Shown piece after piece: positions 16,627 to 24,506 of a DNA stretch of 33,971 nucleotides; position 1 is the first letter of the stretch, and every line of letters starts with the position of its first letter. The notes beneath the pieces are model-generated. The model saw nothing but the letters and a program-made list of their open reading frames with translations, did no database searches and was not told the DNA's origin. Origin of the DNA: an uncultured Sphingosinicella sp. (GTDB lineage: Bacteria > Pseudomonadota > Alphaproteobacteria > Sphingomonadales > Sphingomonadaceae). The stretch spans positions 1 to 33,971 of the forward strand of contig NZ_CADCWD010000001.1 in assembly GCF_902806315.1 (NCBI RefSeq), given 5' to 3'. A program made the position numbers and the translations under genes.

Positions 16627-17802
16627 ATGAGTTCCTCTCCCGCTTTCAAATCCGGTTCCGTGACCGTCCGCCCCGTCGAAGATGCGGCGGACCGCAAGGC
16701 TTTCGTCGACATCGCCTTCGAGCTCAACAGGGGCGATCCCAATTGGGTGCCCCCGCTCAAGACGGAAGTCCACAGCCTCATCGACAAGCGCACCAACCCT
16801 TGGTTCGGGCATGCAGAGGCGCGCTTTTTTCTCGCCGAGCGGGATGGTGAGCCGGTCGGCCGCATCTCCGCGCAGGTGGACCAGCAGGTGCTTGCCATGC
16901 CTGCCGAGCAAGGCGGCGGTCCCGGCGTGGGACATTGGGGAATGTTCGAGGCTGCCGACGCCGAGGTCGCCGCCGAGTTGATCGGCCGGGCCGAAGATTT
17001 CCTACGCGGCCGCCGTATGCGGGTGGCGCAGGGCCCTTACAGCCTCTCGATCTGGGACGAGCCGGGCCTGCTCGTCAAAGGCTTCGATCATCCGCCAACG
17101 GTGATGATGGGGCACAACAGCGCAGATTATGAAGCCTGGGTGGAGGCCGCCGGCTACAAGGGCGTCAAGGACCTGATGACCTGCGAACTCAACATCGCCC
17201 AGCCCCTGCCGCCGATCGTGCAGCGCATCGTGGCAAGCGGCGAGCGCAACCCACGCATCCGCATCCGCAGCGTCGCAAAGTCCAGGTTCGACGAGGAGGC
17301 GGCGCTGATCCTTGGCATTCTCAACGATGCCTGGTCGGACAATTGGGGCTTCGTGCCGCTGACCGACGAGGAGATCGCCTATGCGGGCAAGAAGCTCAAA
17401 CCGGTCGTGTTCGAGGATCTGATCCGCATCGCCGAAGTGGAGGGGGAGCCGGTCGCGTTCATGATCACCCTGCCCGACCTCAACGAGTTCACGCGCGACC
17501 TGGACGGGCGGCTGTTTCCGTTCGGCTGGGCGAAATTGCTGTGGCGGCTGAGGCAGCCGAAGGTCCGCACCGTGCGCGTGCCGTTGATGGGCGTGGTCAA
17601 ACGGCTCCAATCCACCCGCCTGGCGAGCCAGCTCGCCTTCATGCTGATCGAATATATTCGCCGTGCATCCGTCGCCAATTACGATGCCACCCGCGGCGAG
17701 ATCGGCTGGATTCTGGAGGACAATGTCGGCATGCGCTCGATTGCCGAAGCCACCGACAGCACCCTCAACCGCGTCTACCGCATCTACGAAAAGCCTCTTT
17801 GA
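16627..17802 (+). CDS. Large GNAT-fold N-acyltransferase, candidate bacterial ceramide synthase
   Basis: A 391-residue protein. The N-terminal region (about residues 10-90) has the conserved pattern NRGDPNWVPPL, then FFLAERDGEPVGRISAQVD, the core strands of an acyl-CoA N-acyltransferase fold. The middle holds GPYSLSIWDEPGLLV, and the C-terminus shows the CoA-site-like EIGWILEDNVGMRSIAEA followed by YRIYEKPL. Many members are called dATP pyrophosphohydrolase or hypothetical protein. The bacterial ceramide synthase of Caulobacter is, as I recall it, a GNAT-like protein of similar type, and this genome makes sphingoid bases, so N-acylation of the long-chain base is a reasonable hypothesis. Related proteins also occur in bacteria not known to make sphingolipids, so the assignment is tentative. 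Confidence 0.75.
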   Translation: MSSSPAFKSGSVTVRPVEDAADRKAFVDIAFELNRGDPNWVPPLKTEVHSLIDKRTNPWFGHAEARFFLAERDGEPVGRISAQVDQQVLAMPAEQGGGPGVGHWGMFEAADAEVAAELIGRAEDFLRGRRMRVAQGPYSLSIWDEPGLLVKGFDHPPTVMMGHNSADYEAWVEAAGYKGVKDLMTCELNIAQPLPPIVQRIVASGERNPRIRIRSVAKSRFDEEAALILGILNDAWSDNWGFVPLTDEEIAYAGKKLKPVVFEDLIRIAEVEGEPVAFMITLPDLNEFTRDLDGRLFPFGWAKLLWRLRQPKVRTVRVPLMGVVKRLQSTRLASQLAFMLIEYIRRASVANYDATRGEIGWILEDNVGMRSIAEATDSTLNRVYRIYEKPL

Positions 17803-17911
17803 CGACGCGTCCGGGGGACCTGCCTATAAAGAGGCTCAGCCGGAGCGCGCACGCAAGCGCAACCCGATGCCCCGATCTTCGTTCAGCGGCTCGACAACCA
17901 AGGACCAAGCA

Positions 17912-18259
17912 ATGAAAGCCGCCCCCCTCGCCCTTCTCGCTCTTGTCGCGATCGACCTCGCCGCTTGTGGAGGCGGCGGTCAGCAACAGGCGACCAACAG
18001 CACCGAGCAGCTCGACGAAGCGGCGGCCCAGAGCGACCCCGCAGCCGCTCAGGCGATCGAGGATGCCGCGGCCAATGGTGCAAATCCGCAAGAAGCGCTC
18101 CAGGCCGGCGGCAATGCCCAGGCGGAGACGCTCCCGCCGCAAACTCAGCCGACCCCCGGCGCCGGCAAGGTCGGCGCCAAGCCGCACGCGCCGGGCGATC
18201 CGGTCCCCCCGCCCAAGACGCAGTCCACCCCGCAACAGGGCTCGCCAACCAGCGGCTAA
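17912..18259 (+). CDS. Small Pro/Gln/Ala-rich lipoprotein
   Basis: A 115-residue protein with a type II signal peptide and lipobox LAAC, giving lipidation at Cys19. The mature part is low-complexity: an acidic, alanine-rich helix-like half with many Gln and Asn, then a proline-rich tail (PTPGAGKVGAKPHAPGDPVP). AAGGA lies seven bases before the ATG. It probably sits in the inner or outer membrane leaflet facing the periplasm. No family is recognised. Its stop codon overlaps the stop codon of the convergent gene by three bases. Confidence 0.8.
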   Translation: MKAAPLALLALVAIDLAACGGGGQQQATNSTEQLDEAAAQSDPAAAQAIEDAAANGANPQEALQAGGNAQAETLPPQTQPTPGAGKVGAKPHAPGDPVPPPKTQSTPQQGSPTSG

Positions 18260-18576
18260 AGCTGCTTCCCACGCCAGCGCAGCGACTGTGCGTTCAGGCT
18301 CGCCAGATCAGCCTCTCCGCCGACGACCAGCTCAGCCAGCTCGACAGCCGCGCTTAGCCGTTGCTCGTCGATTGCCCGGTAGGCCGGTCGCTCGGCAATG
18401 CTGTCATACCAGCGACCGCCGCACACCGCGTCGAGCAGGATCCGCTGGAAGCAATGATCCGCACTGACTGGCCAGCCGCGCTCGGCCGCCAGCGAGGGCA
18501 GCACTACGCGCGTAAGCTCGAGCCACCGCCGCTCGAGCTCGACTCGAGCCGAGCTAGCGAGCTGCAGCTGGGCCAT
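18256..18576 (-). CDS. Conserved small protein paired with DUF2239
   Basis: A 106-residue helical, soluble protein starting MAQLQLASSARVELERRW and containing CFQRILLDAVCGGRWYD, a cysteine- and tryptophan-bearing core. Proteins of this kind are often labelled GCN5-related N-acetyltransferase, but I see no acetyl-CoA loop and would not trust that name. The start overlaps the last 23 bases of the DUF2239 gene, so the two are coupled and likely act together. Confidence 0.75.
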   Translation of the reverse strand: MAQLQLASSARVELERRWLELTRVVLPSLAAERGWPVSADHCFQRILLDAVCGGRWYDSIAERPAYRAIDEQRLSAAVELAELVVGGEADLASLNAQSLRWRGKQL

Positions 18577-19087
18577 TGCCGAGCAAGCGGGCGATATAAG
18601 CGCGTATGTCTTCCGGCCAGTCGGCGGTGAGCGTATCGAACCGCTCCCCCTCCCCGCGGTAAAGCGCCCGCAATGCCTCCTCATAGCCCAAACGGTCGCC
18701 GCAAGTTGCCTGCATGAAGCGGTAGGCCGCGTCTCGTCGCTCGCGCTCGGCGCCCGCGCCGGAGCGTTGCGCTTCGTCCACCAGCCGCCGGATGATCGCC
18801 GAAGCGCCGCCGGGCTGGGCCGCCAACCACTCCCACTGCCTCGGAAGCAGGGTGACCTCGCGCGATGTCACCCCCAGCTTCGGCCGCCCTCGCCCGCGCG
18901 CCACTTCGGGTGCCGACTTACCGGCATCCCAAAAATCAAGATCGACGGCGCGCCCGCTCTCATCGTCGAATGCCTGAATCGCGCTATGGTCGCGCGCTCC
19001 GTAGCCTTCTTCGAGCAGCCGCGTGACGGCGCCAACGTCTCCAGCGCCAATCACGCGCCCTTCCATGAATGCAGTCACCGTCCCCAT
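18554..19087 (-). CDS. DUF2239 family protein
   Basis: A 177-residue protein matching DUF2239. It has an N-terminal domain beginning MGTVTAFMEGRVIGAG, a central GRGRPKLGVTSREVTLLPRQWEWLAAQPGGAS segment, and a C-terminal helical part with FMQATCGDRLGYEEALRALY. The central segment, with its basic GRPKLGV and Leu-Pro-Arg pattern, resembles a small DNA-binding motif, so an autoregulatory role is possible but unproven. GAGGAGG lies five bases before the ATG. Transcription starts at the strong promoter described at 19113-19139, which carries two repeated operator-like sites. It is coupled to the 106-residue gene downstream. Confidence 0.88.
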   Translation of the reverse strand: MGTVTAFMEGRVIGAGDVGAVTRLLEEGYGARDHSAIQAFDDESGRAVDLDFWDAGKSAPEVARGRGRPKLGVTSREVTLLPRQWEWLAAQPGGASAIIRRLVDEAQRSGAGAERERRDAAYRFMQATCGDRLGYEEALRALYRGEGERFDTLTADWPEDIRAYIARLLGNGPAAAR

Positions 19088-19112
19088 CGTAGCCTCCTCA
19101 CGATGACGGAAC

Positions 19113-19139
19113 ATTATACCCGGGCGATAATACTGTCAA
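19113..19139 (-). promoter_or_regulatory. Sigma-70-type promoter of the DUF2239 operon
   Basis: On the minus strand TTGACA (19139-19134) and TATAAT (19118-19113) are both perfect consensus hexamers separated by 15 bp, shorter than the preferred 17. The predicted transcription start near 19106 leaves a leader of about 19 bases that contains only the ribosome site. The short spacer suggests a promoter that depends on DNA distortion or tight repression. Confidence 0.75.
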
Positions 19140-19156
19140 TATAACCCGGGTGTATA
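19113..19156 (-). promoter_or_regulatory. Twin CCCGGG-centred operator sites
   Basis: Two 18-bp sites read on the minus strand as TATACACCCGGGTTATAT (19156-19139) and TTATCGCCCGGGTATAAT (19130-19113). Their CCCGGG centres are 26 bp apart. One site abuts the -35 box and the other covers the -10 box, so a bound protein would block RNA polymerase. The flanks are A/T-rich and roughly symmetric about the GC core. Confidence 0.7.
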
Positions 19157-19160
19157 TAAC

Positions 19161-19940
19161 TCAATCTTCTAGTCGGACCCAGGTCGGTGCGTGATCGGAC
19201 GCTTTCTCCCGCCCGCGATAGTCCTTGTCGACGCCGGCATCGAGCAGCCGATCCGCAGCTTGCGGGCTCAGCAGGAGATGATCGATGCGAAAGCCTGCGT
19301 CGCGCTGCCAGCAGCCGGCCGTATAATCCCAGAAGGTATAGTGGGCGCCGTCAGGGTAACGGGCGCGGATCGCGTCGGTCCAGCCGCCGTGCAGGATGCG
19401 GCGAAAGGCGGCTCGGCTTTCCGGCTGCATCAAGGCATCGTGCGCCATCGCTCGCACCGAGAAGACGTCGTCCGGGCTGTCGGTCGGGATCACGTTCCAG
19501 TCCCCCGCCAGCACCGTCGGCCGCTCCTCTGCAAGGAGCTCGACCCCATGCTCGCGCAACCGTTCGAACCAGGCGAGCTTGTAGGCGAACTTTTCGGTGC
19601 CCACCGGATTGCCGTTGGGAAGGTAGATCGACCCGATCACCACCCCATCCACCTCGGCCTCGATATAGCGGCTGTGGCTGTCGTCCGGATCGCCCGGCAG
19701 GCCGACCCGGCGCAAAGTCGGCGGCTTCTCGGGCGTGAGGATCGCAACCCCGTTGAACCCCTTTTGCCCGTGCCAAACGCCATCATAACCGGCCGCGCGG
19801 ATGTCGCTGATCGGGAAGGCATCGTCCGCGCACTTGATCTCCTGCAGGCACAGGACGTCCGGCTTCTGCTCCGCGAGATACTCCACCAGCCGCGGCAGCC
19901 GCGCGCGAATGCCGTTCAGATTGTAGGTGACGATCTTCAT
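19161..19940 (-). CDS. xthA: Exodeoxyribonuclease III (AP endonuclease)
   Basis: A 259-residue EEP-fold nuclease that cleaves at abasic sites and degrades duplex DNA from 3' ends during base-excision repair. Conserved residues are in place: Asn7 (TYNLNGIRARL), metal-binding Glu34 (LCLQEIKC), the GSIYLPNG segment, LAGDWNV with its catalytic Asp and Asn, and the final SDHAPTW with Asp249 and His250. Length is normal for the XthA class. It lies 24 bp upstream of the Fe-S protein gene's stop side, reading the same way as that gene, and ends just before the DUF2239 promoter. Confidence 0.96.
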   Translation of the reverse strand: MKIVTYNLNGIRARLPRLVEYLAEQKPDVLCLQEIKCADDAFPISDIRAAGYDGVWHGQKGFNGVAILTPEKPPTLRRVGLPGDPDDSHSRYIEAEVDGVVIGSIYLPNGNPVGTEKFAYKLAWFERLREHGVELLAEERPTVLAGDWNVIPTDSPDDVFSVRAMAHDALMQPESRAAFRRILHGGWTDAIRARYPDGAHYTFWDYTAGCWQRDAGFRIDHLLLSPQAADRLLDAGVDKDYRGREKASDHAPTWVRLED

Positions 19941-19964
19941 GGTGGCGGGCTTAGCCGCCGGGGC

Positions 19965-20300
19965 TCAGATCGAAAAGCTGGTTCCGCAGCCGCAGCCGGA
20001 GGCAGCGTTGGGGTTCTTCACCTGGAATGCAGCGCCGCCCAGCGACTCGACGAAATCGACCGCGCTGCCGCGCACCAGATCGAGGCTCACCTCGTCCACC
20101 ACCAGGGTGACGCCGTCCTGCATCGTGGCGAGGTCGTCCCCCTCCACCCGCTCGGCCAGCCCGAAGCGGTACTGGAAGCCGGCGCACCCGCCGCCCTCGA
20201 CCGCCAGCCGAAGGATCGCGGGCTTGCCCTGTCGCTCCGCGATCGCGGCGACTCGTGCCGCGGCGGCCGAAGTAAGGGCAATGTCCTGAGTGTCGCTCAT
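19965..20300 (-). CDS. IscA/ErpA-type iron-sulfur cluster carrier
   Basis: A 111-residue A-type Fe-S carrier. The three invariant cluster-binding cysteines are Cys39 (GGGCAGFQY), Cys103 and Cys105 (SGCGCG near the C-terminus), with the usual LRLAVEGGG lead and FVESLGGAAFQVKNPNA segment. It delivers clusters to target apoproteins and is soluble. Two in-frame ATGs, at 20306 and 20300, are two codons apart; neither has a clear ribosome site. It is upstream of xthA on the same strand, 24 bp away, and may be cotranscribed with it. The exact subtype (IscA, ErpA or SufA) cannot be fixed from sequence alone. Confidence 0.92.
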   Translation of the reverse strand: MSDTQDIALTSAAAARVAAIAERQGKPAILRLAVEGGGCAGFQYRFGLAERVEGDDLATMQDGVTLVVDEVSLDLVRGSAVDFVESLGGAAFQVKNPNAASGCGCGTSFSI

Positions 20301-20341
20301 AGTCATGAAATAGGGGGGCGCCGCCCGTCCCGCAAGCAAGC

Positions 20342-20491
20342 CTATTTGCGGGTGCGATAGCCGCAGATGACCCCGAACAGGAAGGCCATGGTCAGCCCGA
20401 GCCGCACCTTGCCCTCGGGATCGTACCAACCGAGCAGGCTCGCCCCGAAGACGAACACCGCGATGAACATGCCGAGTGCCAATGGCACCAT
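20342..20491 (-). CDS. 49-residue two-helix membrane protein
   Basis: A very short gene supported by GGGGAAG about seven bases before the ATG. Residues 3-22 (PLALGMFIAVFVFGASLLGW) and about 31-44 (LGLTMAFLFGVICG) form two hydrophobic segments linked by a charged turn (YDPEGKVR), ending in a basic tail YRTRK. It looks like a small inner-membrane hairpin protein. Function unknown. It is divergent from purS, with 147 bp between them. Confidence 0.7.
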   Translation of the reverse strand: MVPLALGMFIAVFVFGASLLGWYDPEGKVRLGLTMAFLFGVICGYRTRK

Positions 20492-20638
20492 GATCTGACT
20501 TCCCCAAGAAGGTCCTGGACGCAGGATCAATGACATAGAGAGGTAAAGCGGAGGTGAAGCCTTGCCCCGTTGCACGAAGCTTGTCCGGGCGGGCACCCTT
20601 CGCCATAGAGCGGCCACACCCGCACCGGAGGAGCTGAG

Positions 20639-20872
20639 ATGAAGGCCCGCGTCTATGTCACGCTGAAGAACGGCGTCCTCGATCCGCAGGGCAAGGCCAT
20701 CCATCACGCGCTCGAAGGTCTGGGATTTGCCGGCGTCAACGATGTCCGCGCCGGCAAGCTGATCGAACTCGATCTTGCGGAGAATGTGGCCGATGCCGAC
20801 ATCGAGGCCATGTGCAAGAAGCTCCTCGCCAACACCGTGATCGAGAATTTCCGGATCGAACGCGCGCAATGA
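20639..20872 (+). CDS. purS: Phosphoribosylformylglycinamidine synthase subunit PurS
   Basis: A 77-residue PurS. It bridges PurL and PurQ in the three-part FGAM synthase of purine synthesis. The sequence shows the family pattern: [18 protein letters not shown] at the start, [21 protein letters not shown] in the middle and a C-terminal strand with [17 protein letters not shown] precedes the ATG at five bases. The stop overlaps the purQ start (ATGA), so they are coupled. purL is not in the window. Confidence 0.96.
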   Translation: MKARVYVTLKNGVLDPQGKAIHHALEGLGFAGVNDVRAGKLIELDLAENVADADIEAMCKKLLANTVIENFRIERAQ

Positions 20873-21534
20873 AGAGCGCCGTCATCGTCTTTCCCGGTTC
20901 CAATTGCGACCGCGACCTGATCGTAGCGTTGCGGGACGTGACCGGTCGGGATCCGGCCCTTGTCTGGCATCGGGAGACCGAGCTTCCCTCCGGCCTTGAC
21001 CTGATTGGTGTCCCGGGCGGCTTCTCCTACGGCGATTACCTCCGCTCCGGCGCGATGGCGGCCAATTCCCCCGTCATGCGAGCCGTCAAGGACGCCGCAG
21101 ATCGCGGCGTCTCCGTGCTCGGCATCTGCAACGGCTTCCAGATTCTCACCGAAGCCGGGATGCTGCCCGGCGCGCTGATGCGCAACTCCACGATCAGCTT
21201 CGTCTGCCGCGACGTGGACCTGAAGGTGGAGAACAGCCAGTCCGCCTTCACGAGCCGCTATGATGCCGGCGAGGAAATCCGTATCCCCGTCGCCCACCAC
21301 GATGGCAATTACACGGCCGATGAGGCCACCCTGGACCGCCTCGAAGGCGATGGCCGAATCGCATTCCGCTATTCGGGCGAGGTGAACGGCTCGGCACGCG
21401 ACATTGCGGGCATCGTCAACGACAAGGGCAACGTGCTCGGAATGATGCCCCACCCGGAACGCATGATCGAATCCGCCCACGGCGGCACCGACGGCCGCCG
21501 GATCTTTGAAGGGCTGCTCGAAGCGATCGGCTGA
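20869..21534 (+). CDS. purQ: Phosphoribosylformylglycinamidine synthase subunit PurQ
   Basis: A 221-residue class I glutamine amidotransferase that releases ammonia for FGAM synthase. The nucleophile is Cys87 in VLGICNGFQ. The oxyanion segment is [15 protein letters not shown], and the catalytic His lies in MMPHPERM near the C-terminus. The small-PurQ length fits organisms that also have PurS. The start is fixed by overlap with the purS stop. Confidence 0.97.
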   Translation: MKSAVIVFPGSNCDRDLIVALRDVTGRDPALVWHRETELPSGLDLIGVPGGFSYGDYLRSGAMAANSPVMRAVKDAADRGVSVLGICNGFQILTEAGMLPGALMRNSTISFVCRDVDLKVENSQSAFTSRYDAGEEIRIPVAHHDGNYTADEATLDRLEGDGRIAFRYSGEVNGSARDIAGIVNDKGNVLGMMPHPERMIESAHGGTDGRRIFEGLLEAIG

Positions 21535-21615
21535 GGCCGATGCACAGCGCTCCCGCTGATCTGTGTTGTGATGATAAGAGTTCCGCAACGGCTGCTGCGC
21601 TAAAGCCGCGCTCTA

Positions 21616-21801
21616 ATGAGCATGCAGCTGAAACGAGTGGAGCTTCACGATGGCACCCAGGCGGTGATCAACGCCGCGCAAGTGACGTGGCTGGAAGCGC
21701 GCGATCAGCGGACGACGCGTATCCACTTCGCCGGCACCAACACCATTCACGTGAAGGGCTCCGTCACCGAAGTGGCGATGAAGCTGTCCGGCGGCATCTG
21801 A
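21616..21801 (+). CDS. Small conserved-looking protein (61 aa)
   Basis: A short, mostly beta-strand protein. The arrangement of VELHDGTQAVINAAQVTWLEA, a charged turn and a terminal NTIHVKGSVTEVAMKL loosely recalls the FlbD-like small fold, in which a conserved asparagine precedes a long strand. That is only a resemblance and there are no flagellar genes here. No clear ribosome site precedes either ATG (21616 or 21622), so the gene call rests on composition. It lies between purQ and tRNA-Val. Confidence 0.55.
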   Translation: MSMQLKRVELHDGTQAVINAAQVTWLEARDQRTTRIHFAGTNTIHVKGSVTEVAMKLSGGI

Positions 21802-21820
21802 GCCGCTGACTTGAGAAGAA

Positions 21821-21896
21821 TGGTGGGCGCTGACGGGCTCGAACCGCCGACCCTCTCGGTGTAAACGAGATGCTCTACCAACTGAGCTAAGCGCCC
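21821..21896 (-). tRNA. tRNA-Val (anticodon UAC)
   Basis: A standard 76-base tRNA on the minus strand. The acceptor stem GGGCGCT (21896-21890) pairs with AGCGCCC (21831-21825), followed by A73 and an encoded CCA (21823-21821). The anticodon loop TTTACAC gives TAC at 21863-21861, reading GUA and related valine codons. D-arm TAGCTCAGTTGGTAGAGC and T-arm GGTTCGAGCC are canonical. Confidence 0.97.
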
Positions 21897-21941
21897 TTCA
21901 GGGAAGTTCGCCCCTGCCATCGCGAAGGCGAGAGGGCAAGG

Positions 21942-22826
21942 CTAGAGGGCGAGCGGGGACAGGCGCTGCACCGCGCGCAGATAATTTTCCAGCGCCGCGG
22001 CGGCCTTGTCCGACAGCTCGATATAGACGCGACGGCCGTCCTGCGGGTCCGCGACACGCACGAACAGGCCGTGATCGGTCAGCGTCTCGATCCACCTCAA
22101 GGCCGTCGTGGCCGGAACCGCGGCCGCGATGCAGAGACTCGAGACGGCGACCCGCTGCCCCTCCAGCCGCGCGGCCATGAGGTCGAGGAGCATGTCCCAG
22201 GCCGGATCGGCGAACAATTCCGACCGAAAATATTGATCACGAAGCCGGCGAGCGCGGATGATCGCCCGCACTTTGCCAGCGTCAATGTCGCCGCCCCCGT
22301 TCGCCTTATCGGGTCTCGGCTGCGCGAGCGCTTCATCCTCCGAAAGCTCAGCGAGCGCGCTGGCGATGCGACCCACTTCTTCGCTCAATTGCTGCAGCCG
22401 GTCGGCGCCCCTCCCTACGTCCTGAAGCTGGGGAGAGGTCCGTTCCGCAGCTTCCACGAGTTCCGACGCAAGATCGGCCACGTTCCCGTCGCATAGGATC
22501 CTGATCTTGTCCGTAGCGCCAACTGTCGCGTCGATGATGTCGAGGAGGTGCAGAGGCACGCTGACAACGCTGCCATAGCGGTCCGCTTCCGCATCGGTGC
22601 GGATGCGCCGGAGCAAGCTATCGAGCGCCGGACCATGATCCTCGTCGATCTCGATCAGCACCACATCGACCGACGCCTGACGGTCCAGGCGATCCACGGC
22701 GCCCGCGATCGGATGAATATCCGCTACCCTGAGCCCCGCTCGCTCGACCCCATTTCGCGCCCGCTCGGCGGCCGCAGCGCTGTCGCACAGCAGCAAAGCG
22801 CCTGCACCTGCTCCGTAATCCACCAT
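21942..22826 (-). CDS. MarR-like winged-helix regulator with N-terminal receiver-like domain
   Basis: About 294 residues. The C-terminal third is a winged helix of MarR type: a helix with AVPATTALRWIETLTDHGLFVRV, then the wing DPQDGRRVYIELSDKA. The N-terminal part begins with a hydrophobic strand ALLLCDS and alternates strands and helices (VDVVLIEIDED) like a response-regulator or PAS-sized fold, but I cannot point to a full set of phosphorylation residues. A central helical linker separates them. The frame is open to a TTG at 22907, but no ribosome site supports it; I use the ATG at 22826. Target genes are unknown. It reads the same way as tRNA-Val. Confidence 0.78.
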   Translation of the reverse strand: MVDYGAGAGALLLCDSAAAAERARNGVERAGLRVADIHPIAGAVDRLDRQASVDVVLIEIDEDHGPALDSLLRRIRTDAEADRYGSVVSVPLHLLDIIDATVGATDKIRILCDGNVADLASELVEAAERTSPQLQDVGRGADRLQQLSEEVGRIASALAELSEDEALAQPRPDKANGGGDIDAGKVRAIIRARRLRDQYFRSELFADPAWDMLLDLMAARLEGQRVAVSSLCIAAAVPATTALRWIETLTDHGLFVRVADPQDGRRVYIELSDKAAAALENYLRAVQRLSPLAL

Positions 22827-23034
22827 AGCCAGCGCATCATGCGCGATGTTCAGCGGCTTACCAACCGCGGGACCAAAAACTGCATCATGATTGGAGATTG
22901 CCGCCAATGCGGAGGATTTGCAGGGCCGCTCTGCTCCGAAACGGAGGCTTAGAGCCGGTGCTCGGCTGATTTTCTGCCACGGAATCCGATGCTTGATCGT
23001 CTCCCCAGGGGTGGCGGGAAGGGGCAGCGCCTCA

Positions 23035-23063
23035 GATCAGGCATGCTCAAGAGAAGCCTGATC
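23035..23063. repeat. Perfect 8-bp inverted repeat
   Basis: GATCAGGC (23035-23042) and GCCTGATC (23056-23063) flank a 13-base loop in the 317-bp space between the phaZ stop and the chosen start of the MarR-like gene. On the minus strand it lies about 80 bases past the phaZ stop. It could be a weak terminator without a T-run or a protein-binding site. The rest of this spacer shows nothing I can assign. Confidence 0.3.
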
Positions 23064-23143
23064 GATGCGCAGTCCACCGTCCGCACGAACTCTGTCGGAC
23101 GTCTTCATCCAAAGTGGATACACTTTAGGCATCGTTCCGGACG

Positions 23144-24364
23144 TTAGTTGCCGTGTGTGGCGATCCAGCGCTCGACTACGGGCGCGATCCGCTCCCGCCA
23201 CTTGCTGCCGTTGAAGATCCCATAATGGCCGACGCCCGGCGCCATGTGATAGTGCTTCAGTTCCTCGGGCAAGCTGGTGGAGATATCCAGCGCCGCTTTG
23301 GTCTGGCCGATGCCGGAAATGTCGTCGCGTTCGCCCTCGATCGCAAGGATCCCAATATCGGTGATCGCGGCCGGGTCCACGCGGCGGCCCCGGTGCATCA
23401 TCTCGCCCTTCGGCAGCGAATGGCGCTGGAAAACCACATCGATGGTCTGAAGGTAGAATTCGGCCGTCATGTCGCAGACCGAGCGATATTCCGCGTAGAA
23501 GTCCTTGGTGGCGTCCGCGCTCTCGCCGTCGCCATCGACGAGATGCTTGAACATCTCCCAATGGCTGATCACGTGATTGCCGAGGTTCATGGTCATGAAG
23601 CCGGCAAGCTGCAGGAAACCGGGATACACTGCACGTCCTGCACCCGGATAGGTGTAAGGCACGGTTGCAATGACATTGCTCTGGAACCAGGCGTGCGGAC
23701 GCTGCGTCGCAAGCGTGTTGACCGCCGTCGGCGCCGCGCGTGTGTCGATCGGGCCGCCCATCATCGTAAGCGTCTTGGGACGGCACGGATGCTTGTTTTC
23801 GCTCATGATCGCGGCGGCGGCGTAGCAAGGTACTGAGGGCTGGCAGACGGCGAGCATGTGCGCGCCCGGCCCGATCGCCTCGAGGAACGCGATCAGATAG
23901 TCGATATAGTCGTCGAGATCGAAGCGTCCCGCGTCCGTGGGCACCAGCTTCGCATCGCGCCAGTCGGTGATGTAGACGTCGTGGCCAGGAAGCATGCGCT
24001 CAACCGTTCCGCGCAGCAACGTGGCATAATGACCCGACATAGGCGCGACGATCAGGAGGCGCGGGCCGCCCTCGATGCCTTCGCGGCGAAAGCGCTTGAG
24101 CTGGCCGAAGGGCTTGCGGAGCACCACTTCCTCGACGACCGGAACGGTCTTGCCCTGCACCATCACCGTTTCGAACCCGAAGTCCGGCTTGCCGCGTGAT
24201 GCGGAGGCGTGGGCGAACACATCGAGCGCCGAGGCGACGATCGGACCCATATGGCTGTACGCAAAGGGATTGGCGGGGTTCTGCATCCAGCCTGCGCCGA
24301 TATTTGCGAGCGTGCTCGCTCCGGCGAGCAGGGAGCGCTGCATTTCATAGGCGTCGTAGAGCAT
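23144..24364 (-). CDS. phaZ: Intracellular polyhydroxyalkanoate depolymerase
   Basis: A 406-residue alpha/beta-hydrolase of the intracellular PHB-depolymerase family, which mobilises stored polyhydroxybutyrate to hydroxyacids. The nucleophile is cysteine, Cys174 in LAVCQPSVP, as in the Cupriavidus-type enzymes that lack a lipase-box serine. The oxyanion region PMSGHYATLLRGT, the DWRDAK loop and the C-terminal GVGHYGIFNG with the catalytic His are all present. Length is typical. GGAGG four bases before the ATG fixes the start. No PHA synthase or phasin is nearby. A 14-bp palindrome lies in its upstream region, shared with the divergent ABC exporter. Confidence 0.95.
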   Translation of the reverse strand: MLYDAYEMQRSLLAGASTLANIGAGWMQNPANPFAYSHMGPIVASALDVFAHASASRGKPDFGFETVMVQGKTVPVVEEVVLRKPFGQLKRFRREGIEGGPRLLIVAPMSGHYATLLRGTVERMLPGHDVYITDWRDAKLVPTDAGRFDLDDYIDYLIAFLEAIGPGAHMLAVCQPSVPCYAAAAIMSENKHPCRPKTLTMMGGPIDTRAAPTAVNTLATQRPHAWFQSNVIATVPYTYPGAGRAVYPGFLQLAGFMTMNLGNHVISHWEMFKHLVDGDGESADATKDFYAEYRSVCDMTAEFYLQTIDVVFQRHSLPKGEMMHRGRRVDPAAITDIGILAIEGERDDISGIGQTKAALDISTSLPEELKHYHMAPGVGHYGIFNGSKWRERIAPVVERWIATHGN

Positions 24365-24421
24365 CAGACCTCCAGATGGTGCTGTCGCAGATTAGCGTCA
24401 ACACCGGGTTTAGCTAGATAA

Positions 24422-24435
24422 ACCGACCGGTCGGT
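24422..24435. promoter_or_regulatory. 14-bp perfect palindrome, TetR-type operator candidate
   Basis: ACCGACCGGTCGGT is fully palindromic and sits in the 142-bp divergent space between phaZ and the ABC exporter. Palindromes of this form (ACCGNNCGGT cores) are common TetR-family operators. No TetR gene lies in the window, so the regulator would act from elsewhere. It is 58 bp upstream of the phaZ start and 72 bp upstream of the exporter start. Confidence 0.55.
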
Positions 24436-24506
24436 CAAAAGCTCCCCCTGACGCTCCGGGGCAGCGCCATTGAGCGCGGCCGCAGGCACTGCTAACCCCC
24501 GCCGCC

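Noticed and set aside
19191-20360. Plus-strand open frame across xthA and the Fe-S carrier gene
   Set aside because: Both minus-strand genes have intact catalytic residues; this frame spans them with no motif.
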